Shown piece after piece: positions 50,574 through 59,208 of a stretch of 64,000 nt of DNA. The notes beneath the pieces were generated by a model. That model made no database searches. It was not told where the DNA came from and saw only the letters and a list, made by a program, of their open reading frames with translations. This DNA is from Salegentibacter sp. R32 (lineage in GTDB: Bacteria > Bacteroidota > Bacteroidia > Flavobacteriales > Flavobacteriaceae), in contig NZ_RXOM01000012.1 of NCBI RefSeq assembly GCF_008692195.1, positions 1 to 64,000 on the forward strand, given 5' to 3'. How positions within the stretch are numbered: the stretch's first letter is position 1; every line of letters begins with the position of its first letter. A program made the translations under genes and the position numbers.

Positions 50574-52952
50574 ATGCTAAAAAAATTACTAAGGCTATTG
50601 CTGTTTTTTATAGTCTCTTCCTCCTTTGCTCAGCAAACTATTTCAGGAATTATTAGTAATGAAAACACAGAAGAACCTTTAGCTTTTGTGAACGTTACTT
50701 TAAAAAACAGTCCTCATCAAGGAACAATTAGTGATATTGATGGTAAATTCTCCATACAAATAAATAAAAACCCCATAGAACTCCAATTAAGCTACATTGG
50801 TTTTGAAACCAGAATTATTGAAGCTACTACGAGTGATTCTCCGCTCTACCTTTCCCTAAAACCTTCTGAAGAACAATTGGATGAAGTTTTATTAAAAACC
50901 GGAAATCCTGCCCTCCCAATTATAAAAAAAGTGATTGCCCACCGAGAGAAAAACCATCCACAACATTTACCGGAATATTCACACGATTACTATAACAAGG
51001 TAATTTTTGATATTGAAAGTGACGGAAAAGAGGTTGATTCAGCACTCAACAAAGTGTTAAAGGGCGGCCATATTTTGGTGATGGAATCAATTACTAAAAA
51101 GGAGTTTAAAAACCCCAGACTAAAAAATGAAACTGTTATTGCCAATAGAGTTTCCGGTTTTAAAAACCCGATGTTTACGGCTTTAGCATCAGATATGCAG
51201 CCTTTTTCTTTTTATGATGAAGTAATCGATCTTCTTGATATGCACTTTTTAAACCCGATCAGTAATGGAGCTATCAACAAATACGATTATCAATTAAAAG
51301 AAACACTTTTTCAAAATAAAGATACTATTCATCTTATTTCATTTCAGCCTAAAGAAGGTAAAAATATTGAAGGGCTGAAAGGATTACTTTATATTAATAC
51401 GAAAAATTACGCTATACAAAACGTAATTGCGAGCCCGTTTGAAGATTTAAAGATCGATTTAAAAATTCAGCAGCAATACCAATATTTACCGGAAGAAGTT
51501 TGGTTTCCCGAGCAATTAAATTACTCGTTAAAGCTTTCAACCAATGCCGGTGGAAATAATGATTTTGTCATTGCTGAAGGAAAGAGTTATATCCGTAATG
51601 TTAATCTACAACCTAATTTAACCACAAAAGATTTTTCTGCTGTAGTTTTAAAAATAGATGAGGAAGCCCCTAAAAAAGATAGCGTATATTGGCAAACCCA
51701 CCGAACCGTCCCGTTAAGCGAAGAAGAAACCATTACTTACCGTGTGATAGACAGTTTAGGCGAAGAATTAAAGTTTGATAAAATTATTTCTTATACCCAT
51801 AAACTTCCGCAGGGTAAAATACCAATTGGCAAAATAGATTTAGACCTAACAAAATTATTTGGTTACAATAAACATGAAGGTACAAGGCTTGGTGCAGGAC
51901 TTTACACAAATGAAAAATTAATTAAAGATTTAGAGTTAGGCGGCTATTTTGGATATGGATTTAAAGATTATGAATGGAAATATGGCTTAAGTGCCAAATA
52001 CATCATTTCTAAAGATGACGATATTTTTGTGAAAGCAGCCTATCAAGATGATATTAAAGAAATTGGTAGTTACGGTTTACCCTTATCTGAAAATCTTTAT
52101 AATGGTTTACGGGATTTTATGATTGAAAAAGTAGATCATATTCAAAAATATAGCATCTCCGGAGGGTTTAGAAGCTTTAAGTATTTACAAACTGAAATTG
52201 AATTAAATCAGGCTAAAATTACTCCGCTTAACAATTATGCTTTCAAAGCAACCGATTATAATTTGAATCCATTTCATCATACAAGTGCTTCTATAAAATT
52301 ACGCTATGCGTATGCCGAAAGGTTTATACAAACTCCTTATCAAAAAATGAGTTTGGGCACTAAATTCCCGATTGTCACTTTGCAATACACTCATGGATTT
52401 GACGGTTTACTTGAAGGTGATTTTAATTACCAAAAAGTAGAAGCAAGAATTGAACAGAATGTTTTTCTAAAAAATTTCGGAAAGACTTCTTATAGAATTC
52501 AAGCCGGTTATGTAGATGAAATTTTACCTAGAAGTTTATTATTTACCGGTGAAGGAAGTCACGATGATGATTTTCCTGTAGTTATTGAAAATACTTTTCA
52601 GACCATGTTGCCCTATGAATTTTTAAGTGATCGTTATCTAGATGTATTTTTGAGTCATAACTTTGGTTCTTTATTATTTAAATCGGAAAAATTTAATCCT
52701 GAAATTATTGTTCATCATAATTTAAGTTGGGGAGATTTACGTGACGACTACACTCTTTATAATTTCAAAACCAAAGAAAATGTTTATTTAGAAGGTGGAT
52801 TAGAATTAGGAAGGCTTTTAAAATTGAATTACCTAGACATAGCTTATGTTACTTTTGGTGCCGGAGCTTTTTATCGCTATGGAAATTATCATCTCGAAGA
52901 TTTTGACGATAATATTGCTTTAAAATTTAATGTAGGATTCAGCTTTAACTAA
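50574..52952 (+). CDS. DUF5686 outer-membrane protein with carboxypeptidase-regulatory-like plug
   Basis: A 792-residue protein. After a signal peptide (1-20) comes a CarboxypepD_reg-like domain (about 21-100; ISGIISNENTEEPLAFVNVTLKNS), as in TonB-dependent receptors. A large DUF5686 region (about 120-792) follows, with a C-terminal barrel typified by strands such as KFPIVTLQYTHGFDGLL and an IALKFNVGFSFN end. No TonB box or plug fold is recognised, so it is probably not a classic TonB receptor. Its stop lies one base from the porQ stop, the genes converging. Confidence 0.87.
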   Translation: MLKKLLRLLLFFIVSSSFAQQTISGIISNENTEEPLAFVNVTLKNSPHQGTISDIDGKFSIQINKNPIELQLSYIGFETRIIEATTSDSPLYLSLKPSEEQLDEVLLKTGNPALPIIKKVIAHREKNHPQHLPEYSHDYYNKVIFDIESDGKEVDSALNKVLKGGHILVMESITKKEFKNPRLKNETVIANRVSGFKNPMFTALASDMQPFSFYDEVIDLLDMHFLNPISNGAINKYDYQLKETLFQNKDTIHLISFQPKEGKNIEGLKGLLYINTKNYAIQNVIASPFEDLKIDLKIQQQYQYLPEEVWFPEQLNYSLKLSTNAGGNNDFVIAEGKSYIRNVNLQPNLTTKDFSAVVLKIDEEAPKKDSVYWQTHRTVPLSEEETITYRVIDSLGEELKFDKIISYTHKLPQGKIPIGKIDLDLTKLFGYNKHEGTRLGAGLYTNEKLIKDLELGGYFGYGFKDYEWKYGLSAKYIISKDDDIFVKAAYQDDIKEIGSYGLPLSENLYNGLRDFMIEKVDHIQKYSISGGFRSFKYLQTEIELNQAKITPLNNYAFKATDYNLNPFHHTSASIKLRYAYAERFIQTPYQKMSLGTKFPIVTLQYTHGFDGLLEGDFNYQKVEARIEQNVFLKNFGKTSYRIQAGYVDEILPRSLLFTGEGSHDDDFPVVIENTFQTMLPYEFLSDRYLDVFLSHNFGSLLFKSEKFNPEIIVHHNLSWGDLRDDYTLYNFKTKENVYLEGGLELGRLLKLNYLDIAYVTFGAGAFYRYGNYHLEDFDDNIALKFNVGFSFN

Positions 52953-52953
52953 C

Positions 52954-53973
52954 CTAATTCAAATCTAAATTCAACCCGAAGAAACTAGAGCTAGAAGCAC
53001 TATGGTAGCGCGCATAGGTATAGCTTAATCTTAATTTATTAAACTTAATGGAAAGTCCACCGCTTACTCCTGCAAATGATCGTTGATCTAAAATTCTGAG
53101 TTCTTCCCCTCTTCTAAAGCTATAGCCCAACCTTAGGTTAAAACCCCCTTCCGGAAAAATTTCCGCTCCTATGATGGTATGCCTCAATAAATTATTAAAA
53201 AATCCCGGATCATCGGCAATTACATTTCCTTCCAGATCGGTTTCATCACGAGCAGTATTTCTAAAAGCCAATTTCCATTGCTGGAGGTTTTCAAAAGTAA
53301 TATGCCAACGGATAGGAACGCCTTCTGCCAATTGAGAAATTCCTACGTCTACTTCTAAAGGTAGTTTTTCGTAGATTTCATTATAAGGAGTAAATTGGGT
53401 ACCCATATTTCTCACCACCCCTGCAATTACCAAATCCCAATCTTCATAGAAATAAGTAACCCCCAAATCTACCGCTCCTCCAAAAGAATTATACTGTTCT
53501 AACTTAGAAGAAATTAATTTTACATTGGCTCCTACATAAAAATCTGTCCAAGGGATATTATACGCATATCCTACAGACAGAGCTACTTCTCCTCCACTAA
53601 AATCGCCGGTAGCTTCTCCAAACTCATTATAGCCATTAAAGGTGCCATAATTCACATAGGTTACTCCGGCGTGTACTACCTGTGTGTGCCTATCGATTAA
53701 ATAAGCATAAGAAGCCGTACCATAATTTACATCTCCTAGATAATTTACATAATTTAAAGAGACATTATTATCCATTCTATAATTGATGGTGGAAGGATTA
53801 TAAATTCCTGAAGTAGGATCGTAATCGTAGATCGTGATGTTTTTTCCGCCTAAAGCTGCTTGACGGGGACTTGCCACTAAATTCAAAAACTGATAGGTAC
53901 TTTTACCCCCTATTTGTGCATAAATGGATGGAGTAGCAAGGATGAAAAAAAAGTAAATCCAATTTTTTGGCAT
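52954..53973 (-). CDS. porQ: type IX secretion system protein PorQ
   Basis: A 339-residue outer-membrane barrel of the PorV/PorP-like superfamily. A signal peptide (1-19) is followed by the PorQ signature YQFLNLVASPRQAALGGKNITIYDYD and SGIYNPSTINYRMDNNVSLNYVNYLGDVNYG. PorQ works with PorZ, PorU and PorV in the surface attachment complex that processes T9SS cargo such as the protein at 9732-12437. Its TACTTTTG promoter box (53986-53979) ends five bases before the ATG. Confidence 0.92.
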   Translation of the reverse strand: MPKNWIYFFFILATPSIYAQIGGKSTYQFLNLVASPRQAALGGKNITIYDYDPTSGIYNPSTINYRMDNNVSLNYVNYLGDVNYGTASYAYLIDRHTQVVHAGVTYVNYGTFNGYNEFGEATGDFSGGEVALSVGYAYNIPWTDFYVGANVKLISSKLEQYNSFGGAVDLGVTYFYEDWDLVIAGVVRNMGTQFTPYNEIYEKLPLEVDVGISQLAEGVPIRWHITFENLQQWKLAFRNTARDETDLEGNVIADDPGFFNNLLRHTIIGAEIFPEGGFNLRLGYSFRRGEELRILDQRSFAGVSGGLSIKFNKLRLSYTYARYHSASSSSFFGLNLDLN

Positions 53974-54291
53974 AGGGGCAAAAGTAGTTATTTACATTTC
54001 TTAAACGGAATACTTACTTTATTATTTTCTAAGGAACAATGTTAATAATTCCTGATTTTAGAAGAAACTATGATCACTAATTTTTCAAACGAAGCCACTT
54101 ATAAAAGTTACAGAATACAGATTTAATATTTTTCATCCTCAAAAATTATATTTTTCATTTTTAAATTGAAAAATTTTACGAAAGCATTCAATCCCAAAAA
54201 GCGTTAACAACTAAATTTCAAATACTTACAATTAATACTTATATTGCTCTCTTAACATTTTAACGACTTACACCCTAAAAAAACTTAATTC
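53974..54291. other. 318-base AT-rich gap between porQ and amt
   Basis: Apart from the porQ -7 box at 53979-53986 I see only AT-rich DNA with no convincing hairpin, repeat or ORF. Divergent promoters of porQ and amt must lie here. Confidence 0.6.
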
Positions 54292-55569
54292 ATGAAGAAA
54301 AAAATCTACTTCATTGTACTTGCAATTCTAGTGATTATCAACATGTTTAACATTCCGGGTACGACCGAAAGTGCTGCTGAAATTGATAGTGGTGATACGG
54401 CCTGGATGTTAGTTTCTGCCGCATTGGTACTCTTAATGACGCCCGGGCTAGCCTTTTTCTATGGCGGAATGGTCAACAAGAAAAATATCATTTCTACCAT
54501 GCTACAGAGCTTCGTTGCCTTAGGGGTAGTGAGTATTCTTTGGGTAACGGTGGGTTTTAGTTTAGCTTTTGGTGATAGTATTGGAGGTATTATTGGAAAC
54601 CCAATGACTTATTTTAATTTCAACGGAGTTTCACTTGCTCCCAATCCGGATTTTTCTGAAACAATTCCATTTTTACTGTTTGCTTTATTTCAATTGAAGT
54701 TTGCGATTATCACTCCTGCTTTAATCACGGGGAGCTTTGCTGAACGTGTACGATTTAGAAGCTACATTTTATTTATGATCATTTTTGTATTGTTTATTTA
54801 CACCCCTTTAGCGCATATGACTTGGCATCCAGACGGATTATTAAGAAATTGGGATGTATTGGATTTTGCCGGTGGAACTGTGGTACATATGTCGGCTGGA
54901 TTTGCTGCTTTAGCCGGAGCGGTTTACTTAGGTAAAAGAAAACGGAATGTACACAATCCATCACAAGTACCTTATATTATTTTAGGAACTGCTTTATTAT
55001 GGTTTGGATGGTTTGGTTTTAATGCCGGTTCTGCCCTGGGAGCTAATCTTGACGCAGTAAGCGCATTTGCCAACACAAATTTTGCTTCTGCAGCAGCCAT
55101 GATTGCTTGGATTTTCTTTGATATGTTCAATAAAAAGAAAATGTCGGCCACCGGAGCTTGTATTGGTGCGGTAGTTGGATTAGTGGCCATTACCCCTGCA
55201 GCCGGTTTTGTAACTATTGGACAAAGTATTTTTATAGGATTTATTTCGGCAATAATCAGTTGGTATGCTGTACAGGTGAAAAACAAATCTGGTTTAGACG
55301 ATACCTTAGATGTTTTTCCTTGTCACGGTATTGGAGGAGTTTCAGGAATGATTTTAACGGCTGTCTTTGCTAAAGATGTAGGGTTGGTTTACGGTGAAAC
55401 GACTACTTTCTTACACCATATGGCGGCATTGCTAGGAGTAAGTATTTTCACTTTCTTCGGAAGTTTATTACTCTATAAAATTACAGATTTAATTACTCCA
55501 ATTCGTGTTATTGAAGAAAAGGAATTAGAAGGATTGGATCTTTCCCAGCACGGAGAAAGTGTGGATTAG
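54292..55569 (+). CDS. amt: ammonium transporter
   Basis: A 425-residue Amt/Rh channel with eleven membrane helices after a short N-terminal hydrophobic signal. Signatures are DTAWMLVSAALVLLMTPGLAFFYGGMV, FAGGTVVHMSAGFAALAGAV with the first pore His, and FPCHGIGGVSGMILTA with the second. It moves ammonium or ammonia into the cell. No glnB/glnK gene follows, unusual for bacterial amt genes but seen in this phylum. The C-terminus is short and acidic. Confidence 0.94.
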   Translation: MKKKIYFIVLAILVIINMFNIPGTTESAAEIDSGDTAWMLVSAALVLLMTPGLAFFYGGMVNKKNIISTMLQSFVALGVVSILWVTVGFSLAFGDSIGGIIGNPMTYFNFNGVSLAPNPDFSETIPFLLFALFQLKFAIITPALITGSFAERVRFRSYILFMIIFVLFIYTPLAHMTWHPDGLLRNWDVLDFAGGTVVHMSAGFAALAGAVYLGKRKRNVHNPSQVPYIILGTALLWFGWFGFNAGSALGANLDAVSAFANTNFASAAAMIAWIFFDMFNKKKMSATGACIGAVVGLVAITPAAGFVTIGQSIFIGFISAIISWYAVQVKNKSGLDDTLDVFPCHGIGGVSGMILTAVFAKDVGLVYGETTTFLHHMAALLGVSIFTFFGSLLLYKITDLITPIRVIEEKELEGLDLSQHGESVD

Positions 55570-55595
55570 ATGACCACTTCTACGTTATAGAAATA

Positions 55596-55627
55596 AATAA
55601 AGCCTGCAGTTTTCAGCAGGCTTTATT
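55596..55627. terminator. bidirectional terminator
   Basis: AATAAAGCCTGC pairs with GCAGGCTTTATT across an 8-nt loop, between the convergent amt and FKBP-lipoprotein genes. Confidence 0.8.
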
Positions 55628-55667
55628 ATTTTTTGATATTAACTATTGTTGAATTGAAAAAGTAATT

Positions 55668-56618
55668 TTACTCTTGTTCAATTGCGATATCAGGATCCAG
55701 ATAATCCGGGGTACCATCGTTATTGGTATCGGTAAAAATAATTTCGTCCTCTGTAATTATTCCGTCTTCATTGGCATCATTTACTTCAATTTCATCAGCT
55801 GTTAAAACCCCATCACCATCATCATCAACATCTAAATAATTAGGGGTACCATCGTTATCCATATCTTCATCTTGCTCAAAATAAATCCCATCATTATCGG
55901 TGTCTTCTAGATAAGAGGGTATCCCATCTCCATCATGATCCATTTGTACACCTGAAAGCAGTTTAAACTCAAACATAATAGGCTCATAATTACTTGGAGC
56001 TCCATTAAAATAAGCCAAGCCAGCAGGGATAAACACCACACCCATTCCAAAATCATCAGAGTAATTTATTGAACCGTCAGTATTTTCTTCAAAACTGGAA
56101 GATCCTTGAAATTCTATCAATGCTTCTGCAAATCCTGTGATGATACCAGGGCCTTGATTTCCTAATAAGTTAAAACTAACAGGAACATCACTTTCATCAA
56201 AGGTGTTCTCTTGTAAATTTTCGCCGGTATAAGTTACGATAACACGATCTGCTTTGGTGGGTTGATAGGTTTCTTCAGCTCCTTTTCTCACTTGAATATA
56301 ATAGAGCCTATAGGTAAGATCTCCTTGCTCAACTTCCTTCATTTTTAACTCGTCTGAGTCCATAATAGAAGTCCTATCTGCATTTTCTCCTGCAATAGTA
56401 TCTATCACTATTTCCTGTAATAAGGGATTGCTAGTTAAAGAAGGGATTACTTCAAAATAATGACTAGCCAGATAAGCCTCAATAGTTTCTTCATTCTCTA
56501 AATAGACTTCTGTTTCATCTCTCAACTGAATCGAAGCACCATCATCCTCAGTACCATTACAACTTATCATAAAGGCTGAAGATATAATTAATAATCCAAA
56601 AAATTTACAGTATTTCAT
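55668..56618 (-). CDS. FKBP-type lipoprotein with calcium-type aspartate repeats
   Basis: A 316-residue protein from the ATG at 56618; ATG at 56621 or 56642 would lengthen it. A lipoprotein signal ends at the Cys in MISCNG. An FKBP-like peptidyl-prolyl isomerase domain (about 80-225; [42 protein letters not shown]) follows. The last 80 residues are four or five Asp-rich thrombospondin-3-like repeats ([32 protein letters not shown]) that normally bind calcium. Joining the two is unusual. Gliding-linked lipoprotein PPIases exist in this family, but the role here is unknown. Confidence 0.82.
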   Translation of the reverse strand: MKYCKFFGLLIISSAFMISCNGTEDDGASIQLRDETEVYLENEETIEAYLASHYFEVIPSLTSNPLLQEIVIDTIAGENADRTSIMDSDELKMKEVEQGDLTYRLYYIQVRKGAEETYQPTKADRVIVTYTGENLQENTFDESDVPVSFNLLGNQGPGIITGFAEALIEFQGSSSFEENTDGSINYSDDFGMGVVFIPAGLAYFNGAPSNYEPIMFEFKLLSGVQMDHDGDGIPSYLEDTDNDGIYFEQDEDMDNDGTPNYLDVDDDGDGVLTADEIEVNDANEDGIITEDEIIFTDTNNDGTPDYLDPDIAIEQE

Positions 56619-56657
56619 CATTGCTTTAAATTTAGCCCGCAAGATACAATTTTCTTA

Positions 56658-56665
56658 TATTTTTG
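56658..56665 (+). promoter_or_regulatory. -7 box before the S4 protein gene
   Basis: TATTTTTG, a perfect match to TAnnTTTG, 23 bases before the ATG at 56689. Confidence 0.45.
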
Positions 56666-56688
56666 TATAACGAAATAAATTCTCTTTT

Positions 56689-57078
56689 ATGCGTGTAGAT
56701 AAATATTTATGGTGTGTTCGATATTTTAAAACTCGGAGTATTGCTACCAAGGCTTGCAAAAAAAGTCACGTAAAGGTAAATGGCGATCCCGTAAAGCCTT
56801 CTAGAGAAGTTTACCTTACAGATAAGATTGAAATAAGAAAAAACCAAATTAATTATAAAATTGAAGTATTAGATCTTCCGCCTTCCAGGGTGGGTGCCAA
56901 ATTGGTGAATATTTATTTAACTGATATTACCCCCAAAGAAAATCTTGAAAAATTAGATTTATTGAAATATTCTCAAGATTATTACCGAAAAAAAGGAACG
57001 GGAAGACCTACCAAAAAAGACCGAAGGGAAATTGACGATTGGTTTGATATAGATAATAAAGACGAAGAAGAAATATAA
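56689..57078 (+). CDS. S4 RNA-binding domain protein, Hsp15-like
   Basis: A 129-residue basic protein with one S4 domain at the N-terminus (MRVDKYLWCVRYFKTRSIATKACKKSHVKVNGDPVKPSREV), the fold used by Hsp15 and RluA-family leaders to bind ribosomal RNA. A Lys/Arg-rich middle (KGTGRPTKKDRREIDDW) is characteristic of Hsp15-like proteins, which rescue stalled 50S subunits. The phosphoribosyltransferase gene begins two bases after its stop. Confidence 0.88.
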   Translation: MRVDKYLWCVRYFKTRSIATKACKKSHVKVNGDPVKPSREVYLTDKIEIRKNQINYKIEVLDLPPSRVGAKLVNIYLTDITPKENLEKLDLLKYSQDYYRKKGTGRPTKKDRREIDDWFDIDNKDEEEI

Positions 57079-57080
57079 TT

Positions 57081-57584
57081 ATGACTGCAAAAAAAACGCT
57101 TATACTCGATCATCAACAGATTGAGCATAAAATTAAAAGAATGGCTTATCAGATTTATGAGAGCAATGTAAACGAATCTGAAATAATTATTGCCGGCATC
57201 GCAAAAAACGGTTTTGTTTTAGCTCAAAAATTAACCACTGCTTTACAGGAAATTTCAGATATAAAAATTGAATTATGTGAAGTAAAGCTCGATAAGAAAA
57301 ACCCGCTAGCGGGAGCAAAGACCTCTCTTGATGCTGAGGAATATAAAAATAAATCTATTATTTTGGTAGATGACGTACTTAACTCGGGTTCTACACTTAT
57401 CTATGGAGTTAAACATTTTCTAGAAGTTCCTTTAAAGAAATTCCAGACCGCTGTGTTGGTAGACAGGAGCCATAAAAAGTTTCCGGTGAAAGCAGATGTA
57501 AAAGGTATTTCTTTATCTACTTCACTTAATGAAACCATTAAGGTAAGCTTTGGCAAAAACAATAAAGCGGAATTAGTGGAGTAA
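57081..57584 (+). CDS. phosphoribosyltransferase family protein
   Basis: A 167-residue type I PRTase. The PRPP motif is IILVDDVLNSGSTLIYGV (residues about 93-110), preceded by an N-terminal hood with EIIIAGIAKNGFVLAQKL. It is close in size to PyrR and hypoxanthine PRTases; with no pyr genes near, the base substrate is open. It is co-transcribed with the S4 protein and converges with aroK, their ends overlapping by 12 bases. Confidence 0.87.
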   Translation: MTAKKTLILDHQQIEHKIKRMAYQIYESNVNESEIIIAGIAKNGFVLAQKLTTALQEISDIKIELCEVKLDKKNPLAGAKTSLDAEEYKNKSIILVDDVLNSGSTLIYGVKHFLEVPLKKFQTAVLVDRSHKKFPVKADVKGISLSTSLNETIKVSFGKNNKAELVE

Positions 57585-58094
57585 TTTTATTATTTCTTCA
57601 CCCAGTTCTTCCACAGTTTTGGTATTTGCATCGATAATAAAATCACTTTGCAAGTAATAAAACTGTCTTTCAAAAAGGTGTTTTCTTATGTATTCTTCCA
57701 ACTCTTCCTCTGTTTGGAGATGATTAATGATAGGCCTCTTTTGTTTTTCTTGAATCAATCGCGCAGTTAAATTCTGCGCAGTCATTTTTAAATAAAAAAG
57801 CTTTACTTCTTCATTGCTCTTCAATAAATGCAAATTATTGGCATAACATGGCGTTCCTCCACCTAAAGAAATCACTTCATTTTTTGAAGACCCTAACACT
57901 TCTTTTAGTACCCTATTTTCAACTTTTCTGAAATAAATCTCTCCATTTTTTTGAAAAATATCGGTAATCGAAGAATTTTCTTTTTTTTCAATTTCGGTAT
58001 CAGTTTCCACAAAATCGAAGTTCATTTTTTTTGATAACAATTGACCCCCAGTACTTTTACCGCAGCCCATATAACCACACAAAACTATTTTCAT
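57573..58094 (-). CDS. aroK: shikimate kinase
   Basis: A 173-residue protein from the ATG at 58094 (MKIVLCGYMGCGKSTGG); starts at 58097 and 58112 only add a few residues before the P-loop. It phosphorylates shikimate with ATP. The P-loop GCGKST is followed by FVETDTEIEKK (Mg/shikimate Asp), EIYFRKVENRVL, LGGGTPCYANN (shikimate site) and KRPIINHL (lid Arg). It overlaps the phosphoribosyltransferase 3' end by 12 bases on the other strand. Confidence 0.92.
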   Translation of the reverse strand: MKIVLCGYMGCGKSTGGQLLSKKMNFDFVETDTEIEKKENSSITDIFQKNGEIYFRKVENRVLKEVLGSSKNEVISLGGGTPCYANNLHLLKSNEEVKLFYLKMTAQNLTARLIQEKQKRPIINHLQTEEELEEYIRKHLFERQFYYLQSDFIIDANTKTVEELGEEIIKLLH

Positions 58095-58156
58095 CATTTT
58101 AATTTTATTCAAAAATGAGCAATTTTTAAGAAATCACAAATTTATCTAAAAATAGC

Positions 58157-58187
58157 CTTGGTAAATTGATAAAACACATTATATTTG
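58157..58187 (+). promoter_or_regulatory. promoter of the tRNA cluster
   Basis: CTTG (58157-58160), 19 bases, TATATTTG (58180-58187) and then CACCC: a near-perfect Bacteroidota promoter 30 bases before the first tRNA. Confidence 0.75.
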
Positions 58188-58217
58188 CACCCGCATTCGC
58201 AAAACGAATGTTGGAGA

Positions 58218-58290
58218 GATCTGGTAGCTCAGTTGGTAGAGCATCTCCCTTTTAAGGAGAGGGTCCTGGGTTCGAGCCCCAGCCAGATCA
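58218..58290 (+). tRNA. tRNA-Lys (TTT), copy 1
   Basis: A 73-nt cloverleaf: acceptor GATCTGG/CCAGATC, D-arm GCTCAGTTGGTAGAGC, anticodon loop CTTTTAA (anticodon TTT), T-arm GGTTCGAGCC, discriminator A. CCA is not encoded. The tRNA is followed by a 46-bp insert and an 18-bp copy of its own 3' end. Confidence 0.95.
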
Positions 58291-58355
58291 CTAAAGATAT
58301 GGATGGGCGAGAAGTTTATCTTGAGCGAAGCCGAAAGGAGCCCCAGCCAGATCAC
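58274..58355 (+). repeat. tRNA 3'-end direct repeat with 46-bp insert, copy 1
   Basis: gagccccagccagatcac, the tRNA 3' end plus one base (58274-58291), recurs exactly at 58338-58355. The 46 bases between (58292-58337) contain GGATGGGCGAG and TTGAGCGAAGCCGAAAG. This looks like a target duplication around a mini-insertion at the tRNA 3' end. Confidence 0.8.
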
Positions 58356-58402
58356 TTTCTTTTTTTTATAATTTTTGTAAAAATTATAGTTCTTTTCAAA
58401 AC

Positions 58403-58475
58403 GATCTGGTAGCTCAGTTGGTAGAGCATCTCCCTTTTAAGGAGAGGGTCCTGGGTTCGAGCCCCAGCCAGATCA
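58403..58475 (+). tRNA. tRNA-Lys (TTT), copy 2
   Basis: Identical over all 73 nt to the first tRNA-Lys, anticodon TTT, no encoded CCA. It is part of a 138-bp duplicated unit (58218-58355 and 58403-58540). Confidence 0.95.
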
Positions 58476-58540
58476 CTAAAGATATGGATGGGCGAGAGGT
58501 TTATCTTGAGCGAAGCCGAAAGGAGCCCCAGCCAGATCAC
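58459..58540 (+). repeat. tRNA 3'-end direct repeat with 46-bp insert, copy 2
   Basis: The same 18-bp repeat (58459-58476 and 58523-58540) surrounds an insert that differs from copy 1 by one base (A at 58313, G at 58498). Confidence 0.8.
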
Positions 58541-58559
58541 TTCTTCTTATTTTTATTCA

Positions 58560-58643
58560 GCCCAGGTGCTGGAACTGGTAGACAGGCATGGTTGAGGGCC
58601 ATGTGTCCATTAGGGCGTATGGGTTCGACTCCCATCCTGGGCA
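58560..58643 (+). tRNA. tRNA-Leu (GAG)
   Basis: An 84-nt class II tRNA with a long variable arm: acceptor GCCCAGG/CCTGGGC, anticodon loop TTGAGGG (anticodon GAG), T-arm GGGTTCGACTCCC, discriminator A. CCA is not encoded. No 3'-end duplication follows it. Confidence 0.94.
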
Positions 58644-58663
58644 CTTTAGCTATACATTTAAAA

Positions 58664-59176
58664 CTAAAGTAGCTTGAATTTATTTAATTCATCACCTAAG
58701 TAAACTTTTCCATAATTATCTACTAAGCCATTTTTTCTAATCATCGTTTTTCTAAAATAAGGTGTCGCTGCTTTATATTCATTAGATTTTTTATAGCCTT
58801 GTATAAAGTTATCCTTTGTGATGTGCCCTAATTTAATTACTTTCCTATTTCTAGAAATTTCGATTAAAATTAATTCATCATACTTATTATTAATTTTGGT
58901 AGTACCACCAAATTTGTTTTCTGCTGTAATAGTTTTTACAGATACCTTTGCCTTAGATAAATCATAGCATTTAATATCATAACCTTCATTGTTATTAACA
59001 TTTAAAACCTCAGGTTTCCTGTTAGTTTGTTCCAGAAATGAATGAGCTATAGCTTCTCCTATTCTACCAATAATATTATCATTTCCATTTAAAACTTTAT
59101 CGTTATTAGCAAAATTCAAAAACTCATCTCTTGCTTCTAGATAATTCCTACAAACTTCTTTCCGTTTATCTATCAT
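58664..59176 (-). CDS. PD-(D/E)xK nuclease-like hypothetical protein
   Basis: A 170-residue protein of unknown function. The pattern is that of the restriction-endonuclease-like fold: Glu41 in GRIGEAIAHSFL, Asp67 in NEGYDIKCYD, then KVSVKT with Lys81, where the usual acidic residue two before the Lys is Ser79. N- and C-terminal parts are Asn/Lys-rich. It stands alone beside the tRNA genes, read leftwards, with no methylase partner. Solitary proteins like this occur near tRNAs as acquired restriction or toxin genes; that role is inference. Confidence 0.65.
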   Translation of the reverse strand: MIDKRKEVCRNYLEARDEFLNFANNDKVLNGNDNIIGRIGEAIAHSFLEQTNRKPEVLNVNNNEGYDIKCYDLSKAKVSVKTITAENKFGGTTKINNKYDELILIEISRNRKVIKLGHITKDNFIQGYKKSNEYKAATPYFRKTMIRKNGLVDNYGKVYLGDELNKFKLL

Positions 59177-59208
59177 AATAGTAAATTATTATTTTAATGA
59201 CGATAAGT

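Noticed and set aside
57573-57584. 12-base convergent overlap of aroK and the phosphoribosyltransferase gene
   Set aside because: Both frames are intact with normal C-termini. Short convergent overlaps are common and need no special explanation.
58185-58672. Overlapping plus- and minus-strand ORFs over the tRNA region
   Set aside because: They are read through two identical tRNA-Lys copies and a tRNA-Leu, so the peptides repeat the same artefactual sequence.
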